A stretch of DNA of 18,609 nt, taken from positions 1 through 18,609 of the forward strand of contig CAMLRG010000101.1 of the NCBI GenBank assembly GCA_946482335.1. The letters are read 5' to 3'. The DNA comes from an uncultured Duganella sp. (GTDB lineage: Bacteria > Pseudomonadota > Gammaproteobacteria > Burkholderiales > Burkholderiaceae). The position numbers and the translations under genes are program-made. Of the stretch, positions 14,783-18,609 are shown piece by piece. How positions within the stretch are numbered: position 1 is the stretch's first letter; each line of letters opens with the position of its first letter. The notes under the pieces were generated by a model. That model was not told the origin of the DNA, made no database searches, and was given only the letters and a program-made list of their open reading frames with translations.

Positions 14783-15193
14783 ATGCGAATCCTACACACG
14801 ATGCTGCGGGTTGGTGACCTGCAGCGCTCCATCGACTTCTACACCAAGGTGCTGGGCATGAAACTCTTGCGCACCAGCGATAACCCCGAATACAAGTACA
14901 CGCTGGCTTTCCTCGGCTACGGGCATAACCCGGAACATGCGGAGCTGGAGCTGACCTATAACTATGGCGTGGACCAGTACGATATGGGCAATGCTTACGG
15001 CCATATCGCGATTTCGGCCGAGGATATCGTGTCCGCCTGCGAAGCGGTGCGCGCCAACGGCGGGAATGTGACGCGCGAACCGGGGCCGGTCAAGGGGGGC
15101 ACGACCGTGATTGCCTTCGTTACCGACCCGGATGGGTACAAGATTGAGCTCATCGAGCGCAGTTTCGATGGGCAGGGGGCGGGGTTGCGCTGA
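14783..15193 (+). CDS. gloA: lactoylglutathione lyase (glyoxalase I)
   Basis: Converts the methylglyoxal-glutathione hemithioacetal to S-lactoylglutathione in the cytoplasm. The 136-residue product carries all four metal ligands at the same positions as the E. coli enzyme: His5 in RILHTMLRV, Glu56 in AELELTYN, His74 in AYGHIAI and Glu122 in DGYKIELIE. This predicts the nickel/cobalt-dependent bacterial class. It lies 21 bases after the dehydrogenase stop on the same strand. It has no visible ribosome site, but TACAAT sits just upstream, so it may have its own, possibly leaderless, transcript as well as read-through. Confidence 0.97.
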   Translation: MRILHTMLRVGDLQRSIDFYTKVLGMKLLRTSDNPEYKYTLAFLGYGHNPEHAELELTYNYGVDQYDMGNAYGHIAISAEDIVSACEAVRANGGNVTREPGPVKGGTTVIAFVTDPDGYKIELIERSFDGQGAGLR

Positions 15194-15197
15194 GCGA

Positions 15198-15237
15198 AAA
15201 CCGGTAAGACGGGGTCTGACCCGAAGGGTCAGACCCC
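15198..15237 (+). repeat. palindromic intergenic repeat, copy 1
   Basis: AAACCGGTAA (15198-15207) is followed by a perfect hairpin: GGGGTCTGACCC (15211-15222), loop GAA, GGGTCAGACCCC (15226-15237). The 12-base GC-rich stem lies just after the gloA stop and could act as a transcription barrier, although no U-run follows. GGGGTCTGACCC-type repeats are familiar from Oxalobacteraceae intergenic regions. Confidence 0.8.
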
Positions 15238-15328
15238 GGCCACGCGAAAGGCGCGACCTAGGTTGTGCGCCGTTGATCTTCTTCGAAAGTCAAAAGCCTG
15301 AAACCAGACCCCTGGCCTTCGAGCAGAC

Positions 15329-15369
15329 GGGGGTCAGACCCTTCGGGTCTGCCCCCGGTTTACCGGTTT
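15329..15369 (-). repeat. palindromic intergenic repeat, copy 2 (inverted)
   Basis: GGGGGTCAGACCC (15329-15341), loop TTC, GGGTCTGCCCCC (15345-15356) and TTACCGGTTT (15360-15369). Read on the minus strand it is nearly the same as copy 1, starting AAACCGGTAA. It stands eight bases beyond the tolC stop, mirror-imaging copy 1 beyond gloA, so each convergent gene ends into its own copy. Confidence 0.8.
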
Positions 15370-15376
15370 CCCGGGT

Positions 15377-16687
15377 TTAATGCTGCAACAGCGCATTAAT
15401 CGGCGCCAGATCCTCTTCCTTCAACGAACCCGCCGCCGACTTCAGGCGCAAGCCATTCATGATGGTGTCATAGCGCGCCTTCGACAGATCCTTCTGCGTG
15501 GTGTACAGCTGGCGCTGCGCATTCAGCACGTCGATATTGATACGCACGCCCACCTGGTACCCCAGCTTGTTCGACTCCAGCGCCGACTTGGACGACACTT
15601 CCGCCGCCTCCAGCGCCTTGACCTGGGCCAGGCCGCTGTTCACGCCCAGGAAAGCCTGGCGCGCAGTCTGCGCAGCCTGGCGGCGCGAAGCCTCCAGGTC
15701 ATTGCGGGCCTTGTCTTCCAGCGCGATCGACTCGCGCACCTTGCTGGTCACCGCGAAGCCGTTAAAGATCGGCACGTTCCAGCTCACGCCGATGGCATTG
15801 TTCTTGTTGATGCCGCCGCCGACACCGGTCGAAGTGACGCGGGTCGAGTTGGCGATCAGGTCCAGCGTCGGCATGTGGCCGGCACGCTGCTTGCTGATTT
15901 CGCGCTTGGCGATTTCCACATTCAGCTTGGCGCCGGTCACGCCATAGTTCTGCTCTTCCGCCGCCGATACCCACGGCTCCAGCGTGGCAGGCTGCGGGCT
16001 GGCGATGGTCACGCCCGGACGCAGCGGCGCCAGTGCGCCTGGCGCCTGGCCGATGATCTGCTGCAGCGCGGTGCGCTTCACTTCCAGGTCGTTCTGTGCA
16101 GCGAATTCCTGCGCCACCACCAGGTCATAGGCAGCCTGCGCTTCATGCGTGTCGGTGATGGTCTGGGTGCCCACTTCGAAATTGCGCTTGGCCGATGCCA
16201 GCTGTTCGGTGGTGGCAGCCTTTTGCGCCTGGGTCGCGGTCAGGTTGTCCTGCGCGGTCAGCACATCGAAGTAAGCTTGCGACACGCGCAGGATCACATC
16301 CTGCTGCGCTTGCGCGAACACGGCTTCCGCCGCGGCGGTGGACAGTTTGCCCTGCTGGTAGCTTTCCCAGTTGGCCCAGCGGAACAGCGGCTGGGTCAGT
16401 TGCAGCTGCACCTGGCCGTTATAGTTTTCCTTGTCGACGAAACCCGTTTTATTCGGCGACACTTCGCCATCGTTCTTCAAATGCTGGCCGCTGGCGCCGA
16501 TGGTTGGCAGCAGCAGCGCGCGCCCCTGGGTCGTGCGTTCCTGGCCCGCCGACAGCGCAGCACGCGCGCTGGCGTAAGTCGCGTCGTTGGCAAGCGCCTG
16601 TTTGTACACCTGGACCAGGTCGGCCGCCTGTGCATTGAGCGAGAACAGGGCGCTGGAAATCAGCACGGCGAGAAGGGGTTTCTGCAT
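15377..16687 (-). CDS. tolC: TolC-family outer membrane channel protein
   Basis: An outer-membrane factor forming the trimeric exit duct for RND/ABC efflux pumps or type I secretion. From ATG 16687 it has 436 residues, with a signal peptide MQKPLLAVLISSALFSLNAQA and a mature start ADLVQVYKQALANDATYASA, the classic TolC beginning. Two repeated halves of long helices and short strands follow (LTQPLFRWANWE in the first half, SWNVPIFNGFAV in the second). The end LKSAAGSLKEEDLAPINALL also fits. GGAG lies six bases before ATG 16687 but directly abuts ATG 16693, which decides the start. No pump partner is in the window. Confidence 0.93.
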   Translation of the reverse strand: MQKPLLAVLISSALFSLNAQAADLVQVYKQALANDATYASARAALSAGQERTTQGRALLLPTIGASGQHLKNDGEVSPNKTGFVDKENYNGQVQLQLTQPLFRWANWESYQQGKLSTAAAEAVFAQAQQDVILRVSQAYFDVLTAQDNLTATQAQKAATTEQLASAKRNFEVGTQTITDTHEAQAAYDLVVAQEFAAQNDLEVKRTALQQIIGQAPGALAPLRPGVTIASPQPATLEPWVSAAEEQNYGVTGAKLNVEIAKREISKQRAGHMPTLDLIANSTRVTSTGVGGGINKNNAIGVSWNVPIFNGFAVTSKVRESIALEDKARNDLEASRRQAAQTARQAFLGVNSGLAQVKALEAAEVSSKSALESNKLGYQVGVRINIDVLNAQRQLYTTQKDLSKARYDTIMNGLRLKSAAGSLKEEDLAPINALLQH

Positions 16688-16730
16688 TTGCATCTCCGTT
16701 GGAGTCGTCAAAAAGGGTTAGTTTTCGTGC

Positions 16731-17054
16731 CTAGTACTTCGGCATTGAGCTGTCCACCTGCACAGCCCAGGCGTGGATCCCGCCTGTCAGATTGCTTACC
16801 TTGCTGAAACCGTGATGCTCGAGGAAGGCTGCCACATTGAGGCTGCGCGCCCCGTGGTGGCAGATGCAGACGATGTCCGCATCCTCGTCGAGATCGTCGA
16901 TGCGGGCCGGGATGGTCTGCATCGGCATCAGGGTCGAGCCCGCGATATGGCAGGTCTCGTATTCCCAGTTCTCGCGCACGTCCAGCAGGAAAGGCTTGGC
17001 GCGGCTCTCGTCATTGAGCCAGCCTGCCAGTTCCGGTGCGGTCAAGTGCTGCAT
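16731..17054 (-). CDS. single-domain rhodanese-like protein
   Basis: The 107-residue cytoplasmic rhodanese fold resembles GlpE. The start MQHLTAPELAGWL, the LLDVRENWEYETCHIAGS segment (23-40) and the active loop CHHGARS (Cys65-Ser71) are all present, so the catalytic persulfide cysteine is Cys65. It likely carries sulfane sulfur; the physiological acceptor is unknown. AAGGGA six bases before the ATG overlaps the stop region of the upstream methyltransferase gene, nine bases away, so the two are co-translated. A 43-base gap leads to tolC. Rhodanese between a PIMT-like gene and tolC is a recurrent betaproteobacterial order. Confidence 0.92.
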   Translation of the reverse strand: MQHLTAPELAGWLNDESRAKPFLLDVRENWEYETCHIAGSTLMPMQTIPARIDDLDEDADIVCICHHGARSLNVAAFLEHHGFSKVSNLTGGIHAWAVQVDSSMPKY

Positions 17055-17063
17055 TGGCGTCCC

Positions 17064-17717
17064 TTAGAAAGTGAACGCCGAAGGTTTCACCGCCAGGTCC
17101 AGCGGCTTGACATCGGTCTCAAACAGTTTGACGGTGTCGTAACCATGGTCGCCGGTACGGGTGATGCGGTGCGCGGACATCACGGGCGAATTGCCGATGA
17201 TGGCCACGATGCGGCCGCCCACCTTCACTTGCTGCAGCACTGCTTCCGGCAGTACCGGCAGCGAGCCGGAGAATACGATCACGTCGAACGGGGCGCCATT
17301 GGACCAGCCCTGGGCGCCATTGCCCAGTTCCACGGTCACATTGGCGATGCCGTTGTCCGCCAGGTTCTTTTCCGCCAGCGCCTTCAGTTCAGGCGCGATT
17401 TCCACGGCGGTCACGTGGCGTGCACGGTGCGCCAGCAGCGCGGCCAGGTAGCCGGTGCCCGCGCCGACCAGCAGCACGTTTTCATGTTTCTTGATTTGCG
17501 CATCCTGCACGATGCGCGCTTCCAGCTTCGGGGTCAGCATTTGCTCGCCACCCGGCAGCGGGATGAAAGTGTCGACAAAAGCCAGGTTCTTGTAGGCTTC
17601 TGGCACGAAATTCTCGCGTTTTACGACCAGCAAGAGATCGAGGATGTCCGTATCCAGCACATCCCAAGGGCGGATTTGCTGTTCGATCATATTGAAACGG
17701 GCTTGTTCGATATTCAT
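17064..17717 (-). CDS. protein-L-isoaspartate O-methyltransferase-like protein
   Basis: The 217-residue protein belongs to the PIMT-like branch with the conserved start MNIEQARFNMIEQQIRPWDV followed by LLLVVKRENFVPEAYKNLAF. The SAM-binding motif I is VLLVGAGTGYLAALLA (about 81-96), followed by VTAVEIAPEL (motif II). Motif I reads GAGTGY instead of the usual EIGTGSGY, and the canonical active-site Ser/Thr with QPYIV of true PIMT is replaced by PLPGGEQMLTPKLEARI. Isoaspartyl repair activity is therefore uncertain. The start at 17717 follows the family pattern; the frame extends to 17798 without ribosome sites. First gene of the PIMT-rhodanese-tolC operon. Confidence 0.87.
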   Translation of the reverse strand: MNIEQARFNMIEQQIRPWDVLDTDILDLLLVVKRENFVPEAYKNLAFVDTFIPLPGGEQMLTPKLEARIVQDAQIKKHENVLLVGAGTGYLAALLAHRARHVTAVEIAPELKALAEKNLADNGIANVTVELGNGAQGWSNGAPFDVIVFSGSLPVLPEAVLQQVKVGGRIVAIIGNSPVMSAHRITRTGDHGYDTVKLFETDVKPLDLAVKPSAFTF

Positions 17718-17754
17718 CTTTGTTGACTCTGTGAGGGATAAATAATCCGTCATT

Positions 17755-17792
17755 TTATCGTTGAACTGGTCAGGTGGGCATATTAACGATAA
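17755..17792. promoter_or_regulatory. 8-base inverted repeat in the leader of the PIMT-tolC operon
   Basis: TTATCGTT (17755-17762) and AACGATAA (17785-17792) are perfect inverted arms separated by 22 bases, so arm centres lie 30 bases apart, about three helical turns. Similarity continues outward (GTCATT on both sides) with a two-base offset. It could be an operator or an RNA hairpin ahead of the operon. The 150-base gap between the TetR gene and the methyltransferase contains no other gene. Confidence 0.4.
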
Positions 17793-17867
17793 TGACAACG
17801 GATCGCGGGAAATTGCGACAGTCTGCAGATTTGGGGGGGTGAACGACCGAAAACGGCAAGTGTTGCC

Positions 17868-18512
17868 TCATTTTTGCGGGGCCAGGCCCTGCTGTACGAG
17901 GCTGAGGAAGGAATCCATGAAAGCGTCGGCATCGACCCCTTCGTGGGTTTCGCAGGGGAAGAAGCTGTGCTTCCACATCATCAGTGTCATGACCGGCGCC
18001 ACCAGGACGTTGGTCATCATGACCGGGTCGACCGGACGGAACTCGCCGCGCGCCACGCCGCGCTCGAGGATGCGGGTCAGCAGCGCGCTGCCGCGCTCGA
18101 TGACTTCTTCATTGTAGAACTGCGCAAGTTCGGGGAAATTGCCGGATTCGGCCATCATCAGCTTGGTGAGGCCGGCCGCCTTGGTGGCGCCGACCTCGGT
18201 CCACCAGGTACGCAGCATCAGGCGCAGCAACTCGTCGCTGGGCATGTTTTCGGCGGCCGCCATATCGCTTTCGGCCTGGCCGATCGATTGCACGATGTTT
18301 TCGCGCACCACGGCTTTGAACAATTCCTGCTTGTTCTCGAAATACAGGTACAGCGTGCCTTTGGAGACGCCGGCGGCCCGCGCCACGTCTTCCAGGCGGG
18401 TGGCGGCAAAACCGCGATCGACGAACAGTTCCAGCGCGGCCGCCAGCAATTCCTGTGGACGCGCATCCTTACGCCGCTCCCAGCGGGGCTTGGAATCAGT
18501 CGGGGCTTGCAT
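17868..18512 (-). CDS. TetR/AcrR-family transcriptional repressor
   Basis: The 214-residue repressor has the TetR N-terminal domain. A first helix ARPQELLAAALELFVDRGFA (17-36) is followed by the helix-turn-helix LEDVARAAGVSKGTLYLYFE (40-59) and NKQELFKAVV. The C-terminal half is the variable ligand-binding helical domain with a Met/Trp-rich stretch (MMTNVLVAPVMTLMMWKHSFF), suited to hydrophobic ligands. ATG 18512 was chosen because a good promoter lies directly upstream and the longer frame from 18590 begins before that promoter; no ribosome site is evident. Context with tolC suggests control of efflux, perhaps of a divergent pump gene beyond the right edge; that is inference. Confidence 0.92.
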   Translation of the reverse strand: MQAPTDSKPRWERRKDARPQELLAAALELFVDRGFAATRLEDVARAAGVSKGTLYLYFENKQELFKAVVRENIVQSIGQAESDMAAAENMPSDELLRLMLRTWWTEVGATKAAGLTKLMMAESGNFPELAQFYNEEVIERGSALLTRILERGVARGEFRPVDPVMMTNVLVAPVMTLMMWKHSFFPCETHEGVDADAFMDSFLSLVQQGLAPQK

Positions 18513-18527
18513 GATTAAAGTTGCGTT

Positions 18528-18549
18528 TGAGTAACTTACTTGTGAGTCA
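18528..18549. promoter_or_regulatory. semi-palindromic operator, probable TetR autoregulatory site
   Basis: TGAGTAACTT at 18528-18537 and TTGTGAGTCA at 18540-18549 form an imperfect dyad (TGAnTnAC...GTnAnTCA). It also contains ACTTACTTGTGAGT, like the TTACTTAC/GTAAGTAA operators of AcrR-type efflux repressors. It lies across the predicted start of the TetR-gene transcript, where binding would repress. Confidence 0.55.
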
Positions 18550-18552
18550 TTT

Positions 18553-18581
18553 ATAGTAGTTCCCACGCCGGCCGCCGTCAA
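18553..18581 (-). promoter_or_regulatory. sigma-70 promoter of the TetR gene
   Basis: On the minus strand TTGACG (18576-18581), exactly 17 bases, then TACTAT (18553-18558). Transcription would start near 18546, inside the operator, giving a leader of about 35 bases to the ATG at 18512. Confidence 0.65.
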
Positions 18582-18609
18582 GCCGTCCACGCGCCAATTC
18601 CTGGGTGGC

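Noticed and set aside
15380..16807. 475-codon plus-strand frame opposite tolC
   Set aside because: Antisense shadow of TolC, with Arg/His/Leu-rich composition and no recognisable motif.
17832..17838. Run of seven G as a phase-variation tract
   Set aside because: Intergenic, short, and not placed in a promoter spacer or reading frame that it would switch.
1..18609. CRISPR arrays, tRNA or rRNA genes, complete prophage or transposon
   Set aside because: No regularly spaced direct repeats, no recognisable tRNA cloverleaf or rRNA sequence, and no integrase or complete transposase were seen by eye.

Overview
This window looks like a high-GC betaproteobacterial chromosome, most likely Burkholderiales and probably Oxalobacteraceae (Massilia/Duganella/Janthinobacterium type). 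That placement is inferred from protein resemblance, from the neighbourhoods nadK-recN and PIMT-rhodanese-tolC, and from palindromic GGGGTCTGACCC repeats; no database search was possible. Most of the window is ordinary core genome, so I make no claim of a new system. The least explained part is a small AT-richer insert between hemH and recN.

Layout. The left edge has a near-perfect CIRCE heat-shock operator (128-154) and leftward hemH. Between hemH and recN (about 1.38-3.95 kb) lies an accessory insert. It holds a truncated hypothetical gene joined to a decayed IS66-type tnpA, two unrecognised or poorly known proteins on the minus strand, and a small cupin. Hand counts give 28/60 GC at 1441-1500 and 30/60 at 3301-3360, against 42/60 at 10561-10620. 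The core resumes with nadK-recN (minus, overlapping by one base), divergent from a VOC-fold gene. A perfect LexA-type box lies between them. A two-helix membrane protein then converges on a Fur-boxed operon of a TonB-dependent siderophore receptor and a PepSY membrane protein.

Next come a zinc-ribbon membrane protein (DUF3667-like, minus) and a divergent GlxA-type AraC regulator. A plus-strand run follows: a 90-residue hydrophilic protein, an exported PQQ-type sugar/sorbosone dehydrogenase, and glyoxalase I (gloA). Two inverted copies of a palindromic repeat separate gloA from the convergent operon PIMT-like methyltransferase > rhodanese > TolC-family outer membrane protein. A TetR/AcrR regulator with a well-formed promoter and a semi-palindromic operator closes the right edge.

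How the parts work together. Several stress regulons are written in the DNA: HrcA (CIRCE), LexA (in front of nadK-recN), Fur (receptor operon) and a TetR operator near the tolC operon. RecN repairs double-strand breaks, and its coupling to NAD kinase would tie NADPH supply to DNA damage. The receptor and PepSY protein would import a ferric siderophore. GloA detoxifies methylglyoxal. TolC would serve efflux or type I secretion pumps encoded elsewhere.
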